Source of the DNA: an uncultured Bacteroides sp.
GTDB taxonomy: Bacteria; Bacteroidota; Bacteroidia; Bacteroidales; Bacteroidaceae
NCBI GenBank assembly: GCA_905203765.1
Contig: CAJKXC010000011.1
Coordinates: 1-64,000 of the forward strand
Length of the DNA stretch: 64,000 nt
Reading direction: 5' to 3'
In this document: positions 8,788 through 17,142 of the stretch, piece after piece
Layout of the letters: every line of letters starts with the position of its first letter
Numbering within the stretch: position 1 is the stretch's first letter
Notes under the pieces: model-generated
Databases searched by the model: none
The model's input: the letters and a program-made list of their open reading frames with translations, nothing else
Told to the model about the DNA's origin: nothing
Position numbers and translations under genes: made by a program

Positions 8788-9255
8788 TCAGACTAACTTA
8801 AAGCGTATTCTCCATCGTTTGTTCTCTTCGTCCCAGTCGTGGCTGATAATCCTGAAAGTTCCGATCTCGGACGTGTTCGAAACGTGTATGCCGATGCAGA
8901 GGCATTCGTCGTAATCTCCCACCTTCACCACACGCACCGTTTCCGAGGCATCTTCCGGCAGCCGTTCCATGTCGAATCTTCCCTGTGCTTCTTCTTGTGT
9001 GATAAACTCTGTTGTTACAGGCAGATGTTGCGCTATCACTTCATTCACCGCTTCTTCCAGCTTCTTTACCTCTTCTTCGGCAGGGCATGCTGTGAGCCGG
9101 TAATCCAGTTTGCTCTTTTTTCGTTCTATGTGTGCTGATACGGAGCGTCCGCAACCGAATAATCTTATCATGGTTTGGTTGATTATGTGCTCGGTGGTAT
9201 GCATGGGCGGATGCTCCTGCTTGTTGTGGTCGTTGAGTTGAATTTCCTGTTCCAT
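8788..9255 (-). CDS. Free-standing alanyl-tRNA editing protein (AlaX-like)
   Basis: AlaX proteins are stand-alone copies of the AlaRS editing domain that hydrolyse Ser-tRNA(Ala) in trans. The 155-residue protein keeps the four zinc ligands: HTTEH (H19, H23) and CIGIH (C120, H124). It also has the CGRSVSAHI segment typical of the fold. It lacks the N-terminal catalytic and glycyl-rich modules of full AlaRS, so it corresponds to the short AlaX class. It begins 11 nt after the DUF169-GNAT gene on the same strand and is probably in one transcript with it. Confidence 0.85.
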   Translation of the reverse strand: MEQEIQLNDHNKQEHPPMHTTEHIINQTMIRLFGCGRSVSAHIERKKSKLDYRLTACPAEEEVKKLEEAVNEVIAQHLPVTTEFITQEEAQGRFDMERLPEDASETVRVVKVGDYDECLCIGIHVSNTSEIGTFRIISHDWDEENKRWRIRFKLV

Positions 9256-9266
9256 ATCAGTCTGCT

Positions 9267-10559
9267 TTAATTTTTCAATACTTCTTCTTTCAAGATGCTA
9301 TATACATATATATCTGTGTATTCTCCCGAAGCCAGTAACTCTCCTGCACGTTCGGTGCCTTCAAGGTGAAAGCCCAGGCGGATGGGAACGCCATTGCTTG
9401 CAGCATTACCGGTGGCGCAACGTATTTGTATGCGTTTAATGCCCTTTTCCTTTACCGCCCATTGACACAACTCACGGACACTGAGCGTCATGATACCCCG
9501 ATGCTGATATTCGGGTAATAACCAGTAACCGATTTCGGTGCGGTGGTTATCGAAGTCCGTGAAATGGAAACCTATCAGTCCGCAGATTTCATTGCGATCG
9601 TTCCAAATGCCGAATATCGGTTCATATTTCTCGGCAGGGACAGAGAGTACAGTCTTCAGAAAAGCTGCTTCGTCTGCAACAGAATGCATATTGTCAACAA
9701 ATGGCAGCCATGTTCTCAAGTAATCGCGATGGGTGTCGATGGCGTGGTATATGGTGGCGGCATCCTCTATCCTGACTTCGCGCAAGAGGATGTCCGAAAG
9801 GATAGGGAACGAAACCGGAGAAGGATGGGCGGCCCTTTCGCCCGGTTGCGTCAGTTGTATTCTTTCCTTGATTTTTCCCCAGGCGTGTGTATCGAACAGG
9901 CAACTTTCCCGCATCGTATGATACATTTCCTTGAATCGGCACATCGGAATGGTAAAGCTCAGTAAATCAGCTTCAAAGTATGGGCGAACGGATGGGTCAA
10001 AGAATCCGAGGAAGGTTCTTCTTCCTTGTCTCCTGTTCTCTACTACAGCTTGGGTAATGATGGAACAGCAACCCGATCCGAATGGACTTGCTACGGCATC
10101 CGGCGCATTATTATCGAAGTAGGCCCAGGTTGCCAGTCCGGACAGCATATCGGGTGTTGCCAGGAAAAAGATCCCTTCCGCTTTATCAAAAGAGGAGATT
10201 TGGTCGATGCGGGCAAAGTGCAGATAGGTTTTGTCCGTTCTGGGCACTTGGATGTCTTTTATGAAGTCGATTACCATTTCAGGTGTCTTTTTGTATTTCT
10301 CCTTGAGGGATACAAAAGTCGGAACCCGTTCGGGCATATCCGTAAAACCGGTATATAGTTTGCCGCCCCCGCAGGTGATTGTTTCGGCATTGAGGCTGAC
10401 CATCTTCCCGTCTCTTACTTGCTTCATACACTTAAAAAGGCAACCGTTTACTTTTTCAGCCGGTGCTTCCGCCTGGTCTGAGTACCAAAAGGCGATGGGC
10501 AATTCGGCATGCTTGCCGAATGCTTCCTGATAATTGGTGATAAAGGTGTGTATATCCAT
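9267..10559 (-). CDS. DUF169-GNAT acetyltransferase fusion
   Basis: This is a 430-residue two-domain protein. Residues about 1-230 match DUF169/COG2043 (uncharacterised): the ELPIAFWYSD opening, CLFKCMKQV, the central IFFLATPDMLSGL and the GSGCCSII glycine/cysteine loop. Residues about 248-425 are a RimJ/RimL-type GNAT N-acetyltransferase (VRIEDAATIYHAI, FGIWNDRNEICGLIGFH, EIGYWLLPEYQHRGIMT for acetyl-CoA binding, IKRIQIRCATGNAASNGVPIRLGF). I found no stop or frameshift between the domains. Both could act on one small molecule or peptide, but this is inference. It precedes the AlaX gene, and a 22-bp repeat array lies upstream. Confidence 0.82.
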   Translation of the reverse strand: MDIHTFITNYQEAFGKHAELPIAFWYSDQAEAPAEKVNGCLFKCMKQVRDGKMVSLNAETITCGGGKLYTGFTDMPERVPTFVSLKEKYKKTPEMVIDFIKDIQVPRTDKTYLHFARIDQISSFDKAEGIFFLATPDMLSGLATWAYFDNNAPDAVASPFGSGCCSIITQAVVENRRQGRRTFLGFFDPSVRPYFEADLLSFTIPMCRFKEMYHTMRESCLFDTHAWGKIKERIQLTQPGERAAHPSPVSFPILSDILLREVRIEDAATIYHAIDTHRDYLRTWLPFVDNMHSVADEAAFLKTVLSVPAEKYEPIFGIWNDRNEICGLIGFHFTDFDNHRTEIGYWLLPEYQHRGIMTLSVRELCQWAVKEKGIKRIQIRCATGNAASNGVPIRLGFHLEGTERAGELLASGEYTDIYVYSILKEEVLKN

Positions 10560-10654
10560 AGATCTTAAATGCTATTATGTTATACGATTCTTCTGATTTT
10601 CCGTAAAGGTACTTAATATTTTGATACTTTATACCAGAGAGATTAAATCCTTTC

Positions 10655-10764
10655 GAAACGCATGGTCTGTTTGGTGTAAACGCATGATGCGTTTGGGGTA
10701 AACAGACCATGCGTTTGGGGCAAACAGATGATGTGTTTTAGTCAAACAGATGATGCGTTTCGAA
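10655..10764. repeat. Array A: five contiguous 22-bp units
   Basis: Five head-to-tail units of exactly 22 bp start at 10655, 10677, 10699, 10721 and 10743. Their core is AAACGCATGATGCGTTT, a near-perfect palindrome in unit 2; other units degrade one arm to AAACAGA. No spacers separate them, so this is not a CRISPR. The array sits 96 bp upstream of the DUF169-GNAT start. Confidence 0.9.
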
Positions 10765-10813
10765 GAGGTGCATAAAAGGGAGAGTTTTGGGGCTGTATGA
10801 GAGGTATGGGCAT

Positions 10814-10877
10814 AAAAAAAGGAGTACCGCTGTACTCCAACCTTTGTTAACCTTAAATCTAATACTATGAAAAACAC
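10814..10877 (-). ncRNA. Probable ~64-nt small RNA or leader transcript
   Basis: A complete short transcription unit is visible. The promoter at 10882-10912 should start transcription near 10877. The transcript ends at a perfect GGAGTAC-AGCG-GTACTCC hairpin (10838-10821) followed by seven T residues (10820-10814). It has no open reading frame. It lies upstream of array A and the DUF169-GNAT gene, so it could be an attenuated leader, but a free small RNA is more likely. The sequence looks familiar as a multi-copy Bacteroides element, possibly one of the described paralogous small-RNA families; I cannot verify this. Confidence 0.6.
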
Positions 10878-10881
10878 ATTG

Positions 10882-10912
10882 CAAAGATACGGACATTTGA
10901 GATATCTGCAAA
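10882..10912 (-). promoter_or_regulatory. Bacteroides-type promoter of the small RNA
   Basis: On the minus strand TTTG (10912-10909), a 19-nt spacer and TATCTTTG (10889-10882) match the consensus. Confidence 0.75.
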
Positions 10913-11022
10913 TAATCCAAAGAAAAAAGTATGTTTTATAACACTTATTAGTTCTTCCCTTCTTTGCTTATAACTTTGTTAACTATAAACTCCTGCCGGA
11001 GTACCCCTTCCTTATATAGAGG

Positions 11023-12690
11023 TTACCCTTTTGCCTCTTGGTACATGAACCTCTTAATGCTCTTCTTTGCGGTTTTTTCAAACTCCTCGAAGTGTATTTT
11101 TACTTTCGTAATCTGGCAATAAGCCGGTAGTTGCAGGTTCAGTTCGTTGCGATTGGTTTCCATCACCCGTTCGATGTCGGACTGTTGCAGACCTTGGGCA
11201 AAAGCATCGTCAAAGTCAGGATAGATAAGGGCTACAAGTTTGTCATGCTGCAAAACGATGAGCGATTCGGATACATAAGGCATGTTGTTCAGTTTGCTTT
11301 CTATCTCTTCCGGATAGATATTCTGTCCGCTGGAAGTAAGAAGCATATTTTTGCTGCGTCCGCGTACCGTGACATATCCCTCGTCATCCATTGTGGCAAG
11401 GTCGCCCGTATGCAACCAGCCGTTGACGTCGATAATCTGCGCCGTTGCTTCTTCATTCTTGTAGTAGCCCAGCATAAGGTTGGCACCCTTGCAGATGATT
11501 TCACCCGCTACGTTCTGCGGATCGGGAGAGGATATCTTTACTTCCATGCGTGTGGTGGCCTTGCCACATGAAGCGAGTTTCAACGTTTCCCAACGGCTGG
11601 AGCAGATGATAGGGCCGCATTCGGTCATGCCGTAAGCGATGGTGTAGGGGAAACCTATCTGTTTGAGGAAACGCTCTACGTCCGCATTGAAGGGAGCGCC
11701 ACCGATGATGATTTCATCGAAGTTGCCGCCGAAGATCTCCATCGCTTCCTTGCGTGCGGCGGCTTTTATCTTATCGTTGATGATGGGTACGTGCAGCAGC
11801 AGCTTACCTATCTTGTTGTCGATGCGCGGCAGAATATTCTTCTTGATAATCTTTTCTACAATGAGCGGCACGCACGAGATAACGCGCGGTTTGATTTCGG
11901 AGAATGACTGGGCGATGATTTTAGGCGACGGCATACGGGTCAGGAAGTACAGATGCGCGCCTGCCGAGAAGCCGTACAGGAAGTCATATACCATGCCGAA
12001 CACGTGTCCCAAAGGCAACATGGAAACGATGTGGTCGCCCGGACGAACCGGAAGCATCTCATGGCAATAGGCTACGTTCGACCAAAGGCTGCGATAGGGC
12101 AACATTACTCCTTTGGAGTAGCCTGTGGTTCCTGAGGTATAGTTGATGACCGCCAGTTCTTCGGGCGATTGCTCCTTGCGGTAACAGATATGTTCAGGTC
12201 GGAAGTTCTTGGGAAATTGTGCACCGTAGATGGCATTGCGGTGTTCAAATGCTTCCATCAGCCGTGCGTTACGGCAAACTACCGGGGTAAAGTCCGTCAA
12301 CAATACAACTCCCATCAGCAGGGGCATTGCCTCTTCGTTGAGGTTTTCCCATGCCTGGTCGCCCACGAAGAGCAGTTTGGCTTCGGAATGATTGACGATG
12401 TTGTGTATATTATCGGCTTTGAACTCGTGAAGGATAGGAACGATGACGGCGCCGTATGTAATGGTGGCAAGGAAAGCAACTGCCCAGTGAGCACTGTTAC
12501 GTCCGCAAACGGCAATCTTGTCACCGGGTTGTATACCGGCACTTTCCAATACGATATGAAATTTAGCGATTTTCCTTGCTACATCTTTGTATTGCAGTGT
12601 TATTCCTTTATAATCTGTGAGAGCGTTGCGATCCCAATTCTGAATGATGCTTTGTTCTATATAGTCAATGAACCCTTGTTCCTGTTCCAT
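11023..12690 (-). CDS. AMP-dependent acyl-CoA synthetase (FadD-like)
   Basis: This member of the ANL adenylating superfamily activates carboxylic (probably long-chain fatty) acids to acyl-CoA through an acyl-AMP. The 555-residue sequence has the P-loop-like YTSGTTGYSKGVM, the aromatic-rich substrate region (LYFLTRMPSPKIIAQSF), YGMTECGP, the hinge GWLHTGDLATMDDEGYVTVRGR and NMLLTSSGQNIYPEEIE. The last Lys-rich segment (EEFEKTAKKSIKRF) holds the expected catalytic lysine. I chose ATG 12690; a GTG at 12702 in frame would add four residues. It has its own promoter and no terminator is obvious downstream. Chain-length preference cannot be read. Confidence 0.88.
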   Translation of the reverse strand: MEQEQGFIDYIEQSIIQNWDRNALTDYKGITLQYKDVARKIAKFHIVLESAGIQPGDKIAVCGRNSAHWAVAFLATITYGAVIVPILHEFKADNIHNIVNHSEAKLLFVGDQAWENLNEEAMPLLMGVVLLTDFTPVVCRNARLMEAFEHRNAIYGAQFPKNFRPEHICYRKEQSPEELAVINYTSGTTGYSKGVMLPYRSLWSNVAYCHEMLPVRPGDHIVSMLPLGHVFGMVYDFLYGFSAGAHLYFLTRMPSPKIIAQSFSEIKPRVISCVPLIVEKIIKKNILPRIDNKIGKLLLHVPIINDKIKAAARKEAMEIFGGNFDEIIIGGAPFNADVERFLKQIGFPYTIAYGMTECGPIICSSRWETLKLASCGKATTRMEVKISSPDPQNVAGEIICKGANLMLGYYKNEEATAQIIDVNGWLHTGDLATMDDEGYVTVRGRSKNMLLTSSGQNIYPEEIESKLNNMPYVSESLIVLQHDKLVALIYPDFDDAFAQGLQQSDIERVMETNRNELNLQLPAYCQITKVKIHFEEFEKTAKKSIKRFMYQEAKG

Positions 12691-12720
12691 TTGTTTTTGC
12701 ACACATTGGTTTTAGTTGCG

Positions 12721-12752
12721 CAAAGATAGGGCTTATAGCGATGCGAAGCAAA
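12721..12752 (-). promoter_or_regulatory. Bacteroides-type promoter for the acyl-CoA synthetase
   Basis: Minus strand: TTTG (12752-12749), 20-nt spacer, TATCTTTG (12728-12721), an exact consensus match about 30 nt before the start codon. Confidence 0.8.
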
Positions 12753-12805
12753 TAGTTGCTGCATTTTTTATTAACCCGATGGGAATGGAATGTTATCTAT
12801 ATTTC

Positions 12806-14257
12806 TTATTCTTTGTTCTTTTCGGAAATCAGTAACAGCTTATCGCCTACATGTAGCTTCAGTGTGCCGTTCGGAATCAGGTATTCGTCACCACGTTTTA
12901 CAATCATCACTAATGTGCCTTGTGGAAGGTTCATATCTTTCAATGTATCTCCACGGTCCAGCAGTTCCTGCGTCACGGTCATGTCGCGCAAATCGGAGTC
13001 AATCTCTTCGGGCAGTTCAACGCCGAAATCATTCCCGGTCTTTTCCAGCGGAGTGGAAAGTCCCAGCAGACGGGCTACCCACGATACCGTAGTTCCTTGA
13101 ATAACCAGCGAGACAATGGTGATAAAGAATACAATGTTGAAGATGACGTGCGCACCGGGTACGTTGGCAACAACCGGATAGGTGGCAAAGATGATGGGGA
13201 CGGCGCCGCGCAGTCCTACCCACGACACGAAGAGGCGCGATTTGAAAGTAATCTTCTTGCCGAAGGGCAACAGACAGAGGAATACACTGAGAGGACGTCC
13301 GATAACAATCATGAATATACCGATTAGCAGTGCTACGGCTGCCACTTCCAGCATTTCGTGAGGATTGACAAGCAGCCCGAGGCAGAGGAACATGATTATC
13401 TGGAAAAGCCATGTCAGTCCGTCCATAAACGTGTAGATGTCTTTGCGGTGCATAATCTTATTGTTGCCCACCATCATTCCGGCAATGTACACGGCAAGGT
13501 AACCGTTGCCTCTCAACAGATCCGTGACGGAGAAGGTGAAGAACACGAAGGAAAGCAGCAGGATAGGATAGAGCGCCTGGTTGTCGATATTCAGCCGGTT
13601 CAGCATGACGATGGCGAGCTTGCCCAGCAGATAACCTGCCGCAGCACCCACTATGAATTGTACGGCAAATGATCCCAATATATGGGGCAGCCCCATGCCG
13701 GACGACTGGATAAATTGAATCAGTACAATCGTGAGCATATAGGCCATCGGGTCGTTACTACCGCTTTCCAACTCCAGCATCGGCCGCAGGTTGTGTCTCA
13801 GATTCATCTTCTGGGAACGCAGGATGGCAAATACGGATGCAGAGTCTGTGGACGACATAGTGGACGCCAGCAACAGCGACGTTATCAGCGGCAGGTGTAT
13901 ATTAGTCCAACTCATGCCGGACAGCCACCAGATGAACAACCCGGTGAACAAGGCTGTGAGCAGTACACCTACGGTAGACAGAACAACACCGGGAGCCAGG
14001 ATAGGCTTTATATCGGTGAATTTGGTGTCCATACCACCGGAGAACAGAATGACACTGAGCGCAACCATACCGATGAACTGCGCCTCTTTGGCATTATGAA
14101 ACTGCAACCCCAATCCGTCACTACCGAATATCATGCCCACAACGAGGAACAGCAGCAAAGCAGGTACCCCGAAGCGGTAACCGGTCTTGCCGACAATGAT
14201 ACTGACGAAAAGTAGAATAGAACCTATAAGTAGAATGTTTTCTGCTGTAAATAACAT
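12806..14257 (-). CDS. K+/H+ (CPA1) antiporter, NhaP2/CvrA type
   Basis: This 483-residue inner-membrane exchanger has about 12-13 hydrophobic helices. Family signatures are VALSVILFSGGMDT, the SSTDSASVFAILR helix and LELESGSNDPMAYML, which contains the ion-binding Asp of CPA1 antiporters. A cytoplasmic RCK_C (TrkA-C) domain follows at about 400-483 (LPQGTLVMIVKRGDEYLIPNG ... VGDKLLLISE), as in NhaP2/CvrA, which exports K+ in exchange for protons. The gene is monocistronic with its own promoter. Ion choice (K+ or Na+) is inferred from the C-terminal domain. Confidence 0.9.
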   Translation of the reverse strand: MLFTAENILLIGSILLFVSIIVGKTGYRFGVPALLLFLVVGMIFGSDGLGLQFHNAKEAQFIGMVALSVILFSGGMDTKFTDIKPILAPGVVLSTVGVLLTALFTGLFIWWLSGMSWTNIHLPLITSLLLASTMSSTDSASVFAILRSQKMNLRHNLRPMLELESGSNDPMAYMLTIVLIQFIQSSGMGLPHILGSFAVQFIVGAAAGYLLGKLAIVMLNRLNIDNQALYPILLLSFVFFTFSVTDLLRGNGYLAVYIAGMMVGNNKIMHRKDIYTFMDGLTWLFQIIMFLCLGLLVNPHEMLEVAAVALLIGIFMIVIGRPLSVFLCLLPFGKKITFKSRLFVSWVGLRGAVPIIFATYPVVANVPGAHVIFNIVFFITIVSLVIQGTTVSWVARLLGLSTPLEKTGNDFGVELPEEIDSDLRDMTVTQELLDRGDTLKDMNLPQGTLVMIVKRGDEYLIPNGTLKLHVGDKLLLISEKNKE

Positions 14258-14307
14258 GCTTTTGTGTTATCAGGTTTAAATTATGATAGTTTTTGTATCT
14301 CTGTGTA

Positions 14308-14338
14308 CAAAGATAGGCAATCTATTTAACAAATGCAA
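14308..14338 (-). promoter_or_regulatory. Bacteroides-type promoter for the antiporter
   Basis: Minus strand: TTG (14338-14336), 20-nt spacer, TATCTTTG (14315-14308). The -7 half is exact and the -33 half partial. The element begins inside the 93-bp gap before the histidine kinase stop. Confidence 0.6.
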
Positions 14339-14350
14339 GCCATGGATGGT

Positions 14351-15718
14351 TCAATTGAACTTCAGCACGAACGTCGTTTCCTTGCCGGGCAGAAGCGAAA
14401 GGTTGCCGCCGGAGAGCCTCATAATCTGACGGGATATGCTCAGACCGATACCGCTGCCACCTTCTTTGGTCGTAAAGAAGGGGATAAAGATATGTTCGGC
14501 GATGTCCTGAGGGATGGCAGGCCCGTTATTGGATATTTCAATCAGCACTGCTTCGGCCTCATTGCAGTAGGCACGGATATGGATCTGACCTTCTTTGTTG
14601 ACGTCTTTTTCCGACTCGATGGCTTGGATGGCATTCTTCAGCAGGTTGATGGCTACTTGCGATATCAGGTTTTCGTCGGCATAGAGTATGAGGTCGTCCG
14701 GTGTGATGTTTGTATGGAAGGTGATAGGAGCGTCGGGATATTGGTAACGCGCCAGTTCCACCATGCGCTTGATGAAGCTCTTGACATAGAACAGGGACGG
14801 TTCCGGGGTAGGAATACGGGTGAACTTCCGGTAAGATTCCACAAAGGCAAGTAAGCCTTTGCCGGTGCTGCTGATGGTTTGCAGTCCGTTCCTGATTTCT
14901 TCTTTGGAAGCCTGCTCCTCTGTCAGTCCTAATAAGGTGTCGCTCAGAGAGGTGATAGGGGTTACGGCGTTCATAATCTCGTGCGTCAGCACGCGGGTGA
15001 GGCGGATCCATGAGTCTATTTCCTTCTCGTCCAGTTCGCTGTTGATATCATTCAGGGCAAGAATGCGCAGGTGCTCCTGGCGTACGGTGATATTGCTGAC
15101 GCGGATGGACAGGTTCACGGTGCCCCGTTCGTTGCTGAACGGCACTTGCAGCTTGTCGCCCGGACGGCAGCCGGCAAGGAGTGTCGTGAGGCGGGTATCT
15201 ACCCGGTCCAGCTGGCTGACGTGGGTAAAGACATTCAGTCCCAGCAGGCGCAGGGCTTCACTGTTCTTTTGATAGACGGCGCCACTGTCGTTCAGTACGA
15301 GGATACCGGTATTTACGCAGTCGAGTATAAGCTCATAATACTTTTCCTGCTGTGCCGTTTCGCTCTTTACATTATATAATATATGGGCTACCCGGTTCAG
15401 GGCATTGTTTACCAGGCGGGCATCGGCGGTCTCTTCCGTTTCGGAGAAGTGGATGGCGTTGTCGTTGTTCTCGATGGCATCGAGCATGAACAGCACCTTC
15501 CGTACATGATGCCGGTATAGCTTTTGTTGCCAGTGCAGGGCAAAGGGAAGAAGCGCCGTACAGAAGATGGCCCAGAACAGCGGGTCGCCCAGTCCGTGAG
15601 TGCCGGAAGAACGCATGAACACAAGTGTCCACAGTATTCCTGCAAGCAGTGCTGTCAGTAAGCTGAGGGCAACGCGGAAGGGGTAATGCTGTGCCAGGTT
15701 CTTGATCTTAAAGCCCAT
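14351..15718 (-). CDS. Sensor histidine kinase with short extracytoplasmic loop (NtrY-like)
   Basis: This 455-residue kinase is the partner of the sigma-54 regulator encoded just upstream. Two membrane helices (about 14-34 and 47-63) are joined by only about 12 residues, so there is no periplasmic sensor domain. A cytoplasmic linker and PAS-like region follow (DCVNTGILVLNDSGAVYQKNSEALRLLG). The H-box is VLTHEIMNAVTPITSLSD; the HATPase domain has NLLKNAIQAIE, an IEISNNGPAIP G1 box and TTKEGGSGIGLSIS. The start overlaps the regulator stop by 11 nt. The two-helix, short-loop layout recalls intramembrane-sensing kinases paired with FtsX-type ABC transporters, and such a transporter is encoded nearby (19-24 kb). 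Confidence 0.9.
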   Translation of the reverse strand: MGFKIKNLAQHYPFRVALSLLTALLAGILWTLVFMRSSGTHGLGDPLFWAIFCTALLPFALHWQQKLYRHHVRKVLFMLDAIENNDNAIHFSETEETADARLVNNALNRVAHILYNVKSETAQQEKYYELILDCVNTGILVLNDSGAVYQKNSEALRLLGLNVFTHVSQLDRVDTRLTTLLAGCRPGDKLQVPFSNERGTVNLSIRVSNITVRQEHLRILALNDINSELDEKEIDSWIRLTRVLTHEIMNAVTPITSLSDTLLGLTEEQASKEEIRNGLQTISSTGKGLLAFVESYRKFTRIPTPEPSLFYVKSFIKRMVELARYQYPDAPITFHTNITPDDLILYADENLISQVAINLLKNAIQAIESEKDVNKEGQIHIRAYCNEAEAVLIEISNNGPAIPQDIAEHIFIPFFTTKEGGSGIGLSISRQIMRLSGGNLSLLPGKETTFVLKFN

Positions 15719-17060
15719 ACTTTTTCATCTTATTATATAAGGTCTGCCGTGTAATACCCAGTTGCGACGCTACGGCAGAAAGATTGCCGTTGCATTTATC
15801 CAGTGTTTTCCTGATCATCTGCATTTCCATTTCTTCGAGGGTAGATGCAGCGGCTTCGGGCACGTCGGTGCGTCGGGGAAGCTGGAACAGTTCGGCGGAG
15901 AGCCGGTCGCTGTCGCAGATGATGATTGCTTTCTCTATGGCATGTTCCAGTTCGCGGATATTGCCATACCAGGGATGGAGCATCAGCTTCTCACGGGCGC
16001 CGTCGGTCAGTTGCACCGCCGGTTTGTCGTACTGCTTGCAGAAGCGGGTGATGAAGCGTTCGGCGAGTGGGATAATGTCTTCGGTGCGTTCGCGTAGCGA
16101 AGGTATTTCAAGGTGTATCGTATTGATGCGATATAGCAGGTCTTCCCGGAACTCACCCTTTGCCACCATATCGGACAGGTTGCGGTTGGTGGCGCAGATA
16201 AGCCGGATATCTATGGGGATAGGGGTGTTGCTGCCCACGCGCACGATGCTCCGGCGCTGGATGGCAGTCAGTAGTTTGGCTTGCAAGTGGTAGGGCAGGT
16301 TTCCTATCTCGTCGAGGAAGAGGCTGCTGTGGTTGGCGGCTTCGAACTTACCGGCACGGTCGGTATGTGCATCGGTAAAGGAACCTTTCATGTGCCCGAA
16401 GAGTTCGCTTTCAAAGAGGCTTTCGGTCACTGCACCCATGTCCACGCTTACCATTTCCTGCTGCCGGCGCTGGGAGAGGGAATGGATTTCCCGCGCCAGC
16501 ATCTCTTTTCCCGTACCGTTCTCGCCGGTAATCAGGATATTGGCATCCGTTGTGGCTACCTTTTCTACCAGCAGGCGCAGTTGCTGCATGATGCCGCTGT
16601 TGCCCCAGTACATGCTGTGTCCGTCTGCTGCCGGATGAGTATCTGCACGTTTGGCCGTGGCAGAAGATTTCTTGTGCAAAGTAGCTGCATTCAGCAATGT
16701 TTCCACCAGTTTCTGATTGTCCCAGGGCTTTACGATAAAGTCCGTAGCACCTTCCTTGATGCCACGCACGGCAAGATCGATATCGGCGTATGCGGTGAAG
16801 AGGACAACGGGCAGGGCGGGGCATTGCTTCTTTATCTCGTGCAGCCAGTAGAGGCCCTCGTTTCCGGTATTGATGCCGGAAGTGAAGTTCATGTCGAGAA
16901 GCACCACCTGCCAGGTTTGCTGGCGCAACACGCTGGGTAGCGTCACCGGTGAGGACAGGGTGGTGATTTGCTCAAAATACGGTTTCAGCAATAGCTGCAG
17001 AGCAGTAAGTACGCCTCGGTTATCATCCACAATCAGAATATTTCCGGATTTCTTAGCCAT
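15708..17060 (-). CDS. Sigma-54-dependent response regulator (NtrC family)
   Basis: This 450-residue enhancer-binding protein has three domains. The receiver (1-120) has acidic DD at 12-13, phospho-acceptor Asp 56 (VVLLDMNF), and the conserved T and K in LFTAY and VKPW. The AAA+ domain has Walker A GENGTGKEM, and the sigma-54 contact loop reads KGSFTDA where most members have GAFTGA. The C-terminal Fis-type helix-turn-helix is GNLSAVASQLGITRQTLYNKMKKYGL. When phosphorylated such proteins open promoter complexes of RpoN polymerase. It overlaps the kinase gene. The -24/-12 promoter and palindromes at 18903-19010 are its likely target; that is inference from proximity. Confidence 0.93.
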   Translation of the reverse strand: MAKKSGNILIVDDNRGVLTALQLLLKPYFEQITTLSSPVTLPSVLRQQTWQVVLLDMNFTSGINTGNEGLYWLHEIKKQCPALPVVLFTAYADIDLAVRGIKEGATDFIVKPWDNQKLVETLLNAATLHKKSSATAKRADTHPAADGHSMYWGNSGIMQQLRLLVEKVATTDANILITGENGTGKEMLAREIHSLSQRRQQEMVSVDMGAVTESLFESELFGHMKGSFTDAHTDRAGKFEAANHSSLFLDEIGNLPYHLQAKLLTAIQRRSIVRVGSNTPIPIDIRLICATNRNLSDMVAKGEFREDLLYRINTIHLEIPSLRERTEDIIPLAERFITRFCKQYDKPAVQLTDGAREKLMLHPWYGNIRELEHAIEKAIIICDSDRLSAELFQLPRRTDVPEAAASTLEEMEMQMIRKTLDKCNGNLSAVASQLGITRQTLYNKMKKYGL

Positions 17061-17083
17061 GGTTTCATTCTTTTTCTTGCAGG

Positions 17084-17091
17084 CAAAGTTA
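17084..17091 (-). promoter_or_regulatory. -7 element for the regulator-kinase operon
   Basis: Minus strand TAACTTTG lies about 24 nt before the regulator start. No matching -33 element was found, so support is partial. It would let the two-component genes be transcribed apart from the genes at 17143-18664. Confidence 0.45.
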
Positions 17092-17142
17092 GTGAAATCC
17101 CTTTTCTCTTGCGTATTGAAACGGAAGAAAAAGTATATCCTA

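Noticed and set aside
10867..10941. Plus-strand 24-codon frame starting MKNTLQRYGH
   Set aside because: It overlaps the opposite-strand promoter and start of the small RNA; the conserved sequence is better explained by that transcript.
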